This document shows, in pieces, positions 1-9,144 of a stretch of 64,000 nucleotides of DNA (positions within the stretch are counted from its first letter, which is position 1; every line of letters starts with the position of its first letter). A program made the translations under genes and the position numbers. Under the pieces are notes generated by a model. That model did no database searches. It saw nothing but the letters and a program-made list of their open reading frames with translations, and had not been told where the DNA came from. This DNA is from Micromonospora siamensis (lineage in GTDB: Bacteria > Actinomycetota > Actinomycetes > Mycobacteriales > Micromonosporaceae). The stretch spans positions 6,014,001 to 6,078,000 of the forward strand of contig NZ_LT607751.1 of assembly GCF_900090305.1 (NCBI RefSeq), in the 5' to 3' direction.

Positions 1-25
1 GCCGGTACGGGGAAAGGGAGCCGGA

Positions 26-1168
26 ATGGTTGAGCAGGGAGCGGCGCCGCGCCGGCGCTGGCACTGGGGCTGGGCGGTGCTCGCCGCCGTGGTGCTGGTC
101 GCGGCGGGCTCGGTGGTGGTCACCCGGCTGGTCGGCCGGTCGACCGTCGAGTCGCCGCCACCGCCGGCCGCCGCGCCTACCAGCGCCACTCCGAGCCCGA
201 GCCCGACCGTCACCGTCGCGCCGCCCACCCCGAGCCCGACCCGGCCCCCGGGCGCGGACATCAAGGGGCCGCTGACCCTGCTGCTGGTCGGCGTGGACAC
301 CCGGGTCAAGATCCCCGGCTGGGAGCCGCACTCCGACGCGGTGCTGGTGCTGCACGTGCCGAAGGGGCTGCGCCGGGCGTACCTCTTCTCCCTCCCCCGC
401 GATCTGCTGGTGGACATTCCGGCTTACCCGAAGGCCGGCTACTCCGGCGGCCGGACCAAGCTCACCCACGCGATGGGCTACGGCAGCCGGGTCGCCGGCC
501 GGCCCGGGCGACACAGCACCGCCCAGGGGTACGAGCTGCTGCGTACCACGGTGAGCCGGTACACCGGGCTGAAGATCGACGCCGGCGCGGTGATCACCTT
601 CAACGGCTTCGACGACCTGGTGGACAGCCTCGGCGGCGTCGACCTCTACGTCGACCAGCGGGTCCCCTCCAAGCACCGGCGACCGGACGGGCAGCACCGG
701 CCGCCGGGCCCGGGCGGCTACGTCGGCCCGCAGATGGTGTACGAGAAGGGCAACCGGCACCTCAACGGCTGGCAGGCGCTGGACTACGCCCGGCAGCGCT
801 ACATCCCCGGCGGCGACTACGCCCGGCAGCGCCACCAGCAGCAGCTGATCCGGGCGCTGGCCCGGGAGATCCTGAGCCAGCGGCTGGCCCGCGACCCGGA
901 GCGGGTGCAGCGGGTCGCCCGGGCCCTCGGCGCCACCGTGCTCTTCGCCGGCGGCGGACTCAAGCTGGTCGACCTGGCGTACGCGCTGGGCGGGCTACCG
1001 CCGACCGCGTTCACCCTGGTCGGCCTGCCTGGCAGCGGGGTCGGTTCGGGCAGCGCCTACCGGGGCGAGCAGCTGTCGCCGCTGGGCCGGGGCTTCCTGC
1101 CGGCGCTGCGGAGCGGTAAAGCCGACGCCTACCTCGCCGCCCACCCGCAGCTCCGCGTCCGCAGCTGA
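26..1168 (+). CDS. LytR-CpsA-Psr (LCP) family cell-wall glycopolymer ligase
   Basis: Membrane-anchored LCP protein, 380 aa. The family transfers undecaprenyl-linked glycopolymers (teichoic acids, capsule, arabinogalactan) onto peptidoglycan outside the membrane. A short basic N-terminus is followed by one transmembrane helix (about residues 15-35) and a Pro/Ser/Thr-rich spacer (about 44-76). The LCP domain starts near residue 82 with LLLVGVDTR, then SDAVLVLH and SLPRD, which hold the conserved Asp and Arg residues that bind pyrophosphate. The ATG at 26 has a purine-rich ribosome site (gggaaaggg) upstream. The gene is alone on its strand and ends in a strong hairpin shared with the convergent peptidase gene. 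The family call is firm; the polymer attached cannot be read from sequence. Confidence 0.93.
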   Translation: MVEQGAAPRRRWHWGWAVLAAVVLVAAGSVVVTRLVGRSTVESPPPPAAAPTSATPSPSPTVTVAPPTPSPTRPPGADIKGPLTLLLVGVDTRVKIPGWEPHSDAVLVLHVPKGLRRAYLFSLPRDLLVDIPAYPKAGYSGGRTKLTHAMGYGSRVAGRPGRHSTAQGYELLRTTVSRYTGLKIDAGAVITFNGFDDLVDSLGGVDLYVDQRVPSKHRRPDGQHRPPGPGGYVGPQMVYEKGNRHLNGWQALDYARQRYIPGGDYARQRHQQQLIRALAREILSQRLARDPERVQRVARALGATVLFAGGGLKLVDLAYALGGLPPTAFTLVGLPGSGVGSGSAYRGEQLSPLGRGFLPALRSGKADAYLAAHPQLRVRS

Positions 1169-1171
1169 GGC

Positions 1172-1210
1172 GGGGCCCTCGTCGACGCTCGGTGTGTCGA
1201 CGAGGGCCCC
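1172..1210. terminator. bidirectional terminator hairpin between convergent genes
   Basis: A perfect 15-bp stem (1172-1186 with 1196-1210, starting ggggccctcg) encloses a 9-nt loop. It lies between the stop of the LCP gene and the stop of the opposite M1 peptidase gene, so it can end both transcripts. There is no clear T-run, as is common for actinobacterial terminators. Confidence 0.85.
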
Positions 1211-1218
1211 GTCCTTCC

Positions 1219-2694
1219 CTACGCCTTCTTCGGCAGCGGGGGACGCTTCTTGCCGTACAGCCAGGCGTCGAAGAGCTTGTCGAGCTGCTTGCCGGAGACC
1301 TTCTCGGCGAGCGCCACGAACTCGGCGGTGGTGGCGTTGCCGTCCTTCTTCTCCGCCGCCCAGGTCTTCATGATCTTGAAGAAGGCGGCGTCGCCGACGG
1401 TCAGCCGCAGCGCGTGCACGGTCATCGCGCCGCGCTCGTAGACCGACTCGCCGAACAGCTCCTTCATGCCCGGCTTGCCCGGCGGCACCTGCCACATCGA
1501 CTGCGGCGCCCGCTGGTAGCGCACGTCGAACGCCCGCTGCGCGGTCCACTCGCCGCTGTGCTCCATCCAGAGCCAGGCGCCGTACGAGGCCAGCCCCTCG
1601 TTGAGCCAGATGTCCTGCCACTTCGCCAGCGCCACGCTGTCGCCGAACCACTGGTGGGCCAGCTCGTGCGCGACCACCTCGGTGTTCTCGCCCCGGCGGA
1701 AGAAGCCACCGGAGTAGACCGGCCGGCTCTGCGTCTCCAGCGCGAAGTGGATCCGGTCGTCGGAGATCACCACCCCGCCGTACGCGTCGAACGGGTACGG
1801 CCCGAAGACCGTCTCCAGGTAGTCGGCCACCTTGACGGTCTGCTTGATCGACGCGTCCGCGGCGCCCTTGGGCAGCGAGGTGGTGACCGCGCTGTAGACC
1901 GGGCGTCCCTTGTGGGTGCCTTCGGTTACCCGGAACTTACCGATCACCACGGTGCTCAGGTAGCTGGCCATCGGCGCCGACTCGGCCCACTTCCAGGTGG
2001 TCCAGCCGGCTTCGGTGGTCTTACCCTTCGGCACGCCGTTGCTGATCGCGACCAGGTTCTTCGGGACGGTGATCTCGAAGTCGTAGGTCGCCTTGTCGGA
2101 GGGGTGGTCGTTGACCGGGTACCAGCTGCTGGCCGACTCCGGCTGGCCGAGGGCGATCGCCCCGTCCGGGGTGTGGAAGAAGCCGCCCGACCCGAGCGTC
2201 TTGTTCTCCAGCGGCTTCGGCTTGCCGCCGTAGCTGATCTCGGCGACGAAACCGTTGCCGTTGGTCAGCCCGCTCTTCGGCGTGACGACCAGCTCGTTGC
2301 CCTGCCGGGCGGCGGTGGCGGGCGCACCGTCCACGGTGACCTTCTGCACCGTCAGCCCGGCCAGGTCGAGGTTGAACGAGGACAGGTCGGCCGTCGCCGT
2401 GGCCTGCACCGTGGTCGTGCCGGTGAGCTGGTCCTTCGCCGGGTCGTAGCGCACCTTCACGGTGTACTTCCCGACGTCGTAGCCCCCGTTGCCGTACTTG
2501 GGGAAGTAGCCGTCCCCGACGCCGGCCGCCCCCGGCTCGAAGTCCCGCGACGGTGTCGGCGACGGCGTCGCCACCGGCGTCCCGCTCGCCGTGGCCGGCG
2601 GCTCGTCGTTGTCGTCGGCCGACGAGCATCCGGTCAACCCGAGCGCTCCGGCCAGCAGCGTCGCGACCGCGCGTCGCGGCTCCCACCAGGTCAT
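1219..2694 (-). CDS. M1 family metallopeptidase lipoprotein (copy A)
   Basis: Secreted zinc aminopeptidase-like protein, 491 aa. The N-terminus is a lipoprotein signal ending in a lipobox (GLTGC, followed by an Asp/Glu-rich and Pro/Thr-rich spacer), so it is probably anchored to the outer face of the membrane. An N-terminal beta domain leads to the substrate-binding motif ALETQ (in place of GAMEN). The zinc site is HELAH with H343, E344 and H347, and the third ligand is E366 in WLNEG. It is the downstream member of a tandem pair with the gene at 2786-4171, with a 91-nt gap. The ATG at 2694 has ggaagg about 8 nt upstream. At 491 aa it lacks the long C-terminal helical domain of classical 850-aa aminopeptidase N. 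Confidence 0.93.
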   Translation of the reverse strand: MTWWEPRRAVATLLAGALGLTGCSSADDNDEPPATASGTPVATPSPTPSRDFEPGAAGVGDGYFPKYGNGGYDVGKYTVKVRYDPAKDQLTGTTTVQATATADLSSFNLDLAGLTVQKVTVDGAPATAARQGNELVVTPKSGLTNGNGFVAEISYGGKPKPLENKTLGSGGFFHTPDGAIALGQPESASSWYPVNDHPSDKATYDFEITVPKNLVAISNGVPKGKTTEAGWTTWKWAESAPMASYLSTVVIGKFRVTEGTHKGRPVYSAVTTSLPKGAADASIKQTVKVADYLETVFGPYPFDAYGGVVISDDRIHFALETQSRPVYSGGFFRRGENTEVVAHELAHQWFGDSVALAKWQDIWLNEGLASYGAWLWMEHSGEWTAQRAFDVRYQRAPQSMWQVPPGKPGMKELFGESVYERGAMTVHALRLTVGDAAFFKIMKTWAAEKKDGNATTAEFVALAEKVSGKQLDKLFDAWLYGKKRPPLPKKA

Positions 2695-2785
2695 GTGCGA
2701 GGTCCTTCCCCCGTATGTCCACGCCGGACCGTCACCGTCGGGTCCGCCGCCCGCGGCAGACTATCGAGGATCGATCACGGTCACG

Positions 2786-4171
2786 TCACGGCAGGCCGGG
2801 CGGGGTCGTCCCGGAGAGCCAGGCGTCCAGCAGCGGCTTCAGGTCGCGGCCGGCGACCTGTCCGGCATACCCGACGAAGTCGGCGGTGGTGGCGTTGCCG
2901 CCGCGCCGCTGCGCGGCCCAGCCGCGCAGGATCCGGAAGAAGGTGTCGTCGCCGACCGCCCGGCGCAGCGCGTGCAGCGCCAGCGCGCCGCGCTGGTAGA
3001 CGCCCTCGCCGAACATCGCCGCCCGGCCCGGGTCCACCGACGGCTTCGACCAGTCGGTCGCCGCGTAGCGCAGCTCCGCGTTGCGCTGCGCGGTCGGCCC
3101 ACCGTCGTGCTCCTCCCACAGCCATTCCGCGTACGTCGCGAAGCCCTCGTTGAGCCAGATGTCGCTCCACCGGGCCACCGACACGCTGTCGCCGAACCAC
3201 TGGTGGGCCAGCTCGTGCGCGACCACCACCGTGTTCGGGCCGGACCGGAAGAAGCCCGGCCCGTAGACCGGCCGGGACTGCGTCTCCAGCGCGTACCGGA
3301 TCCGCTCGTCGGCGATGGCGATCCCCCCGTACGCGTCGAACGGGTACGGCCCGAACCGGCTGGCCAGGAAGTCCACCACCGCCCCGGTACGCGCCACCGA
3401 GGCGGCCGCCGGACCGTCGGCGGGCAGCGCGGCGGCGACGGCCGTCACCATCGGCTTCCCGGCGTGGGTGCCGGTGGAGACCCGGTAGTCGCCGATCACC
3501 AGGGTGGTCAGGTAGCTGGCCATCGGCGCGTCCTCCACCCACCGCCAGGTGGTCCAGCCGCCGCTGGTGCGCTCGCCCCGCGGCACCCCGTTGCTCAACG
3601 CGGCCAGCCCCTCGGGGACGGTCACCTCGATGTCGTACGTGGCCTTGTCCGAGGGGTGGTCGTTGACCGGGAACCAGGTGCTCGCCGAGGTGGGCTGGCC
3701 GAGGGCGACCGCCCCGTCCGGGGTGGCCAGCAGGCCGCCGCTGCCCAGCTCGCCGTCGACCACCGGGGTGGGCACCCCGCCGTACGCCACGTCGACGGTG
3801 AACCGCTTGCCGGGGTCGAGCCGGTGGGCGGGGGTGACGACGAGTTCCGCGCCGTCGTGGCGGTGCCGGGCGTCGGCCCCGTCGACGCGTACCCGGTCGA
3901 CGGTGAGGCCGGCGAGGTCCAGGTTGAACCGGGACAGCTTCGCGGTGGCCGTCGCGGTGACGGTGGCCTGCCCGGTGAGCCGGTCGGTGGCCGGGTCGTA
4001 GCGCACCCGCAGCCGGTAGTCGGCGACGTCGTAGCCGCCGTTGCCGGCCCCCGGGACGTACGGGTCTCCGGCGTCGGCCGCGCCCGCCCGGTACCCGTCG
4101 TCGGGGTGCGTGCAGCCGCTGGCCAGCAGCACCGCCAACAGCGCCGTCGCGTACCACCGCCTGCGGGTCAT
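2786..4171 (-). CDS. M1 family metallopeptidase lipoprotein (copy B)
   Basis: Close paralogue of the following gene, 461 aa. It starts at ATG 4171 with a lipoprotein signal (LLASGC lipobox). Zinc ligands are H319, H323 (HELAH) and E342 in WLNEG; the ALETQ motif is also kept. The central blocks (NDHPSDKATYD, APMASYL) match copy A almost word for word, so the pair arose by tandem duplication. An upstream in-frame ATG (4459) was rejected because it would run into guaB3 and bury the signal peptide. A TACGCT box ends 6 nt before the start, which suggests a leaderless transcript that may continue into copy A. Confidence 0.93.
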   Translation of the reverse strand: MTRRRWYATALLAVLLASGCTHPDDGYRAGAADAGDPYVPGAGNGGYDVADYRLRVRYDPATDRLTGQATVTATATAKLSRFNLDLAGLTVDRVRVDGADARHRHDGAELVVTPAHRLDPGKRFTVDVAYGGVPTPVVDGELGSGGLLATPDGAVALGQPTSASTWFPVNDHPSDKATYDIEVTVPEGLAALSNGVPRGERTSGGWTTWRWVEDAPMASYLTTLVIGDYRVSTGTHAGKPMVTAVAAALPADGPAAASVARTGAVVDFLASRFGPYPFDAYGGIAIADERIRYALETQSRPVYGPGFFRSGPNTVVVAHELAHQWFGDSVSVARWSDIWLNEGFATYAEWLWEEHDGGPTAQRNAELRYAATDWSKPSVDPGRAAMFGEGVYQRGALALHALRRAVGDDTFFRILRGWAAQRRGGNATTADFVGYAGQVAGRDLKPLLDAWLSGTTPPGLP

Positions 4172-4177
4172 CCGCCG

Positions 4178-4183
4178 AGCGTA
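4178..4183 (-). promoter_or_regulatory. -10 box (TACGCT) for M1 peptidase copy B, probably leaderless
   Basis: TACGCT on the minus strand ends 6 nt before ATG 4171, so transcription should start at or within a base or two of the start codon. No good -35 was seen. Confidence 0.5.
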
Positions 4184-4245
4184 GATGCGCGACGGCGCGG
4201 GCGGGACCGGAATCCCCACCCGCGCCGTCGTGGCGTCGTGCCAGG

Positions 4246-5364
4246 TCAGCGGTCCAGGACCAGGCCGACCTTCTGGAACTCCTTGAGGTCGCGGTAGCCG
4301 CACTTGGCCATCGCCCGACGCAGGCCGCCGAAGAGGTTCAGCTGGCCGTCCGGCTCGTCGGCCGGCCCGAACAGCAGCCGCTCCATCGAGCCGATCGGCT
4401 CGCCGGCGGACTCGAACGCGCCGCGCGGCAGCGACGGGTGGCTGGCGGCGGAGTGCCACCAGGCGCCGCCGGCCGGGGCCTCCTCGCAGAGCGACAGCGG
4501 CTCGCCGAGCATCACCGCGTCCGCCCCGCAGCCGAGCGCCTTGGCGATGTCGCCGGAGGTCTGCATGTCACCGTCGGCGATCAGGTGCACGTACCGGCCG
4601 CCGGTCTCGTCCAGGTAGTCCCGGCGGGCCGCGGCGGCGTCGGCGATCGCGGTGGCCATCGGCACCCGGATGCCGAGCACCGACTCGGTGGTCGACCAGT
4701 CGTCGCCGCCGATGCCGACGATCACGCCGGCCGCGCCCGTCCGCATCAGGTGCAGCGCCGTCTTGTAGTCGGTGCAGCCGCCGACGATGACCGGCAGGTC
4801 GAGGTCGGCGATGAACTCCTTGAGGTTCAGCGGCTCGTCGGTGGTCGAGACGTGCTCGGCGGAGACGATGGTGCCCTGGATGACCAGGATGTCGACGCCG
4901 GCGTCGAGGATCACCGGGGCGAGCGCCAGGGTGTGCTGCGGGGAGACCCGCACCGCCACCGTGCCGCCACCGGCGCGCAGCTCACGGACCCGCTCGGCGA
5001 TCAGGTCGGGGCGGATCGGCTCGGCGTACACCTCCTGGAGCCGCTTGGTGGCCCGGGCGTCCTCGCCCAGCCCGGCCAGCTCCTCCAGGATCTTGGTCGG
5101 GTTCTCGTAGCGGGTCCAGAGACCCTCCACGTTGAGCACGCCGAGGCCGCCGAGCTGTCCGAGCCGCACCGCCGAGGCCGGGCTCATGGTGGCGTCCGAC
5201 GGGTGGCCGACGCAGGGGATGCCGAACGGGTACGCGTCGAGCTGCCAGGCGGTGGAGACGTCGTCGACGTCCCGGGTGCGGCGGCTCGGCACGATGGCGA
5301 TGTCGTCCAGGTGGTAGCCGCGCTGCGCGGTCTTGCCCAGCCCGATCTCGACCACGTCACGCAT
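4246..5364 (-). CDS. guaB3: GuaB3 family IMP dehydrogenase-related protein
   Basis: TIM-barrel protein, 372 aa, of the IMPDH/GMPR superfamily with no CBS insert. This matches the actinobacterial GuaB3 subfamily that always sits next to guaB. The opening GYHLDDIAIVPSRRTRD and the phosphate-binding segment GCGADAVMLGEP support the call. The loop that carries the catalytic Cys in true IMPDH (GAICTTR in the neighbour) reads GGDDWSTTE here, so classical IMPDH chemistry is not expected. A GMP reductase-like role has been shown for some GuaB3 proteins, but the role here is inferred. It lies 30 nt downstream of guaB and is surely co-transcribed; GGAG precedes ATG 5364. Confidence 0.93.
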   Translation of the reverse strand: MRDVVEIGLGKTAQRGYHLDDIAIVPSRRTRDVDDVSTAWQLDAYPFGIPCVGHPSDATMSPASAVRLGQLGGLGVLNVEGLWTRYENPTKILEELAGLGEDARATKRLQEVYAEPIRPDLIAERVRELRAGGGTVAVRVSPQHTLALAPVILDAGVDILVIQGTIVSAEHVSTTDEPLNLKEFIADLDLPVIVGGCTDYKTALHLMRTGAAGVIVGIGGDDWSTTESVLGIRVPMATAIADAAAARRDYLDETGGRYVHLIADGDMQTSGDIAKALGCGADAVMLGEPLSLCEEAPAGGAWWHSAASHPSLPRGAFESAGEPIGSMERLLFGPADEPDGQLNLFGGLRRAMAKCGYRDLKEFQKVGLVLDR

Positions 5365-5394
5365 GGGGGACTCCAGGTGGTTGGGGGTGGTGGG

Positions 5395-6987
<1,593 letters not shown>

Positions 6988-7154
6988 TCAGCGAGGCGGC
7001 GCGCGCGGGCACCGGCGTGCGCCGGCGTGCACGGCGCGTGGCTTCATCGTACCCATTGAGCTGGGGAGCCCCCGCCGGTGCCGGGCCGGGCCACGCCGGC
7101 CGCCGACCGGCCCTCCCGGCGGCCCAGGGGCGGACTTGGGCCAGGGGATGGGAC

Positions 7155-7160
7155 TACGGT
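7155..7160 (+). promoter_or_regulatory. -10 box (TACGGT) for the DUF5319 gene, probably leaderless
   Basis: TACGGT ends 6 nt before the GTG start at 7167. No independent ribosome-binding site fits, so a leaderless mRNA is the simplest reading. Confidence 0.5.
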
Positions 7161-7166
7161 GAGGGG

Positions 7167-7577
7167 GTGCACGAGGAGCCCATCGACCCGTTCAACGGTG
7201 ACCCCGCCGACCCGGCGGCGGGCCTGCACGACCCGGGCGACGACGCCGAGCTGGATCCGCTGACCGACGTCGAGCGCCAGGACGTGCTGGAGGACCTGGC
7301 CGACCTGGAGATCTACCAGGCCCTGCTGGCCCCGATCGGGGTGCGCGGGCTGGTGATCGAGTGCGAGGACTGCCGCGAGCCGCACTACTTCGACTGGGAC
7401 CTGCTCCGCGGCAACCTGCGTCACCTGCTCAGCTCCGGCCGCCCCCGGGTGCACGAGCCGGCGTACGACCCGGACCCGGACCACTACGTGACCTGGGACT
7501 ACGCCCGTGGTTACGCCGACGGGGTGCACGACACCCTCACCGAGGGCACCGACGAGGGCACCTCCTCGCCGGGCTGA
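7167..7577 (+). CDS. DUF5319 family acidic protein
   Basis: Cytosolic acidic protein, 136 aa, of the actinobacterial DUF5319 type (Rv3412 occupies the same place beside guaB2 in M. tuberculosis). Visible features are an N-terminal NGDPADPA segment, a helical acidic middle, a CEDC pair flanked by HYFDW, and a conserved WDYARGYADG near the end. The CxxC could bind metal or form a disulfide. The start is GTG 7167; longer frames begin inside the guaB promoter region and lose family similarity. Function unknown. It is convergent with the BldM-like gene, with only 5 nt between the stops. Confidence 0.85.
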   Translation: MHEEPIDPFNGDPADPAAGLHDPGDDAELDPLTDVERQDVLEDLADLEIYQALLAPIGVRGLVIECEDCREPHYFDWDLLRGNLRHLLSSGRPRVHEPAYDPDPDHYVTWDYARGYADGVHDTLTEGTDEGTSSPG

Positions 7578-7582
7578 CCGCC

Positions 7583-8395
7583 TCAGGCCACCAGGCCGGC
7601 CCGGAAGCCGGCGGCCACCGCGTGCGCCCGGTCCCGGGCGCCGAGCTTGCGGAACAGCCGGCGGGCGTGCGTCTTGACGGTGTCCTCCGAGACGAACAGC
7701 TCCCGCCCGATCTCCGCGTTGCTCTTCCCCTCGGCCATGCCGAGCAGCACCTGGAGTTCCCGCTCGGTGAGCCCCACCGAGCTCCGTTCGGCCGGCACCG
7801 TCGAGCGCCGCGCCCCGGCGTCGCCGTCGGCCTCCTCCTCGGCGTCGACCTCGTCGTCGCCGCGCTGCACGGGGACCACGGCCGGCGTGTTGCCGTTCAG
7901 CTCCGGACCACCGGGCCAGGCCGGCGCGGGCGCCCCCGGCGTACGCCCCGGCGTCGCCGGGCGGGCCGGGCCACCGACCGCGGCGGTGTCCCGGGCAGGG
8001 TCGCTCACCCGGGCCCGGTTCGCCCGGCCGGGGGCCGACAGCAGCAGCAGCGCCTTGGCGACCGCGCTGGTCAGGTCGTGGTCGGTGCCCTGGATCAGGC
8101 CCCGGGCCCCGGCGCTGATGGTCGCCGCCGCCGCCTCCGACTCCTCCGCCCCGAGCAGCAGCACCGCGGCCTGCGGCGCCCGGGCGAGCACCCGGCGCAC
8201 GAAGCCGGCGCTGTCCGGCCGGGTGAGCGCCGTGTCGGCGAGCACCACGTCGGTGGGACGTTCGGCCAGCCGCAGCATCACCTCGGGATCGGAGGCCGCG
8301 GTGCGGATGACCGCGGACAGACCGAGCCGGGCCGCCGCGGACGTCAGCTGCTGGGCGGCGACCGGGGTCCGAACGCACACGAGAACCGTACGCAC
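7583..8395 (-). CDS. BldM-like orphan response regulator with atypical receiver
   Basis: LuxR/FixJ-type regulator, 270 aa. The C-terminal helix-turn-helix (about 205-270: LTERELQVLLGMAEG, SEDTVKTHARRLF, DRAHAVA) is almost identical in pattern to BldM of Streptomyces, a developmental regulator, and the gene sits beside whiD as bldM does. The receiver keeps the acceptor Asp at position 54 (LADT). The acidic pair at positions 8-9, DD in BldM, is V-R here, and the conserved Lys region reads QGTDHD. An unusually long Ala/Pro/Glu linker (about 125-200) separates the domains. GTG 8395 was chosen because ggagaggag lies just upstream; the longer frame to 8509 has no such site. No kinase is adjacent. 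Confidence 0.87.
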   Translation of the reverse strand: MRTVLVCVRTPVAAQQLTSAAARLGLSAVIRTAASDPEVMLRLAERPTDVVLADTALTRPDSAGFVRRVLARAPQAAVLLLGAEESEAAAATISAGARGLIQGTDHDLTSAVAKALLLLSAPGRANRARVSDPARDTAAVGGPARPATPGRTPGAPAPAWPGGPELNGNTPAVVPVQRGDDEVDAEEEADGDAGARRSTVPAERSSVGLTERELQVLLGMAEGKSNAEIGRELFVSEDTVKTHARRLFRKLGARDRAHAVAAGFRAGLVA

Positions 8396-8646
8396 AGTTG
8401 CTCTCCTCTCCGCCTCAGAGCAGACCATGAGGGGCTCGCCCCGGGAGGAGGTTCCGGGCAATCCTCCGAACTTTTCCGACAGATGGGGCATATGCCGCAG
8501 GTTGTCCAACCTTTTCGATCACACACGTGTGAGGAGCGGGAGGGCAGGGTACCGACCAGCCAGGCCGGAAACGGTGAGCCTGCGCGGTCCGCCGCCCGGG
8601 TCGATTCACGAGATCTCCGCGGTGCCGCGCGGGAGGAGGGGTGCTG
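8396..8646. promoter_or_regulatory. divergent regulatory region between bldM-like and whiD genes
   Basis: A 251-nt non-coding stretch between two developmental regulator genes. It holds two short perfect palindromes, GGCATATGCC (8487-8496) and CACACGTGTG (8522-8531). It also has two similar A/T-richer tracts, ccgaacttttccga (8466-8479) and ccaaccttttcga (8506-8518). These are plausible operator sites; the factor is unknown. Strong purine ribosome sites flank both ends, so both genes probably have leaders. Confidence 0.45.
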
Positions 8647-9072
8647 ATGTCCAACGTACGCAGACTGCCCGGGCCGATCGTCGACCTCTGGGACTGGCAG
8701 CGGCTCGGCGCTTGCCGGGGCCGGGACAGCGCACAGTTCTTCCACCCCGACGGCGAGCGGGGATCGTCGCGGCTGCGCCGCGAGTCCGGCGCCAAGGCCG
8801 TGTGCAAGGCCTGCCCGGTGCGGGCCGAGTGCGCCGCCCACGCCCTCGCCGTCCGTGAGCCGTACGGAGTGTGGGGCGGCTTCAGCGAGTCCGAGCGGCT
8901 CCGGCTGCTCGCCGTCGGCTGGGAGGACGCCGCCGACCGCCGGCAGAGCCGGGTGGACGTCGCCCGACTGGAGGCCCGTCTCGGCCGGCCGCACAAGTCG
9001 ACCGTCCCGGACCAGCGCGCCACCCTGACCGAGCAGCCCAAGACCGTCCCGGACCAGCGCAAGATCGCCTGA
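8647..9072 (+). CDS. whiD: WhiB family iron-sulfur regulator, WhiD/WhiB3 type
   Basis: 141-aa Wbl protein. The 4Fe-4S ligands are C23, C53, C56 and C62 (C-x29-C-x2-C-x5-C), followed by the GVWGG turn at 74-78. Wbl proteins bind sigma factor region 4 and act as redox/NO-sensing regulators. Phrases LPGP, DLWDWQ, FFHPDGERG and AECAAHALAVREPYGVWGG match Streptomyces WhiD and mycobacterial WhiB3, and the position (bldM on one side, groESL a few genes away) agrees. ATG 8647 has gggaggagg 7 nt upstream and was preferred over GTG 8641. The C-terminus has a short internal repeat (TVPDQR twice) encoded by an exact 19-bp DNA repeat. Confidence 0.93.
   Translation: MSNVRRLPGPIVDLWDWQRLGACRGRDSAQFFHPDGERGSSRLRRESGAKAVCKACPVRAECAAHALAVREPYGVWGGFSESERLRLLAVGWEDAADRRQSRVDVARLEARLGRPHKSTVPDQRATLTEQPKTVPDQRKIA
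9000..9060 (+). repeat. 19-bp direct repeat in the 3' end of whiD
   Basis: gaccgtcccggaccagcgc occurs exactly at 9000-9018 and 9042-9060 (42-bp period). It encodes the repeated TVPDQR in the C-terminal tail of the WhiB protein, after the conserved Wbl core. Confidence 0.9.
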
Positions 9073-9094
9073 CCGGCACCCCCCTGACATTCGT

Positions 9095-9130
9095 CGACGC
9101 CGCGCCCCGGACCACCGGGGCGCGGCGTCG
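9095..9130. terminator. bidirectional terminator between whiD and the DUF998 gene
   Basis: A perfect 16-bp GC-rich stem (9095-9110 with 9115-9130) with loop ACCA, placed between two convergent stop codons. Confidence 0.85.
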
Positions 9131-9144
9131 CGTCGTACCCATAG

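Noticed and set aside
1192-3153. A 653-codon open frame on the plus strand opposite the M1 peptidase genes
   Set aside because: It is Arg/Pro/Gly-rich with no family pattern, and the minus-strand frames encode two complete metallopeptidases. Long empty frames are expected at this GC content.
4172-4459. A longer start (96 extra codons) for M1 peptidase copy B
   Set aside because: It would overlap the guaB3 C-terminus and hide the lipoprotein signal peptide at 4171.
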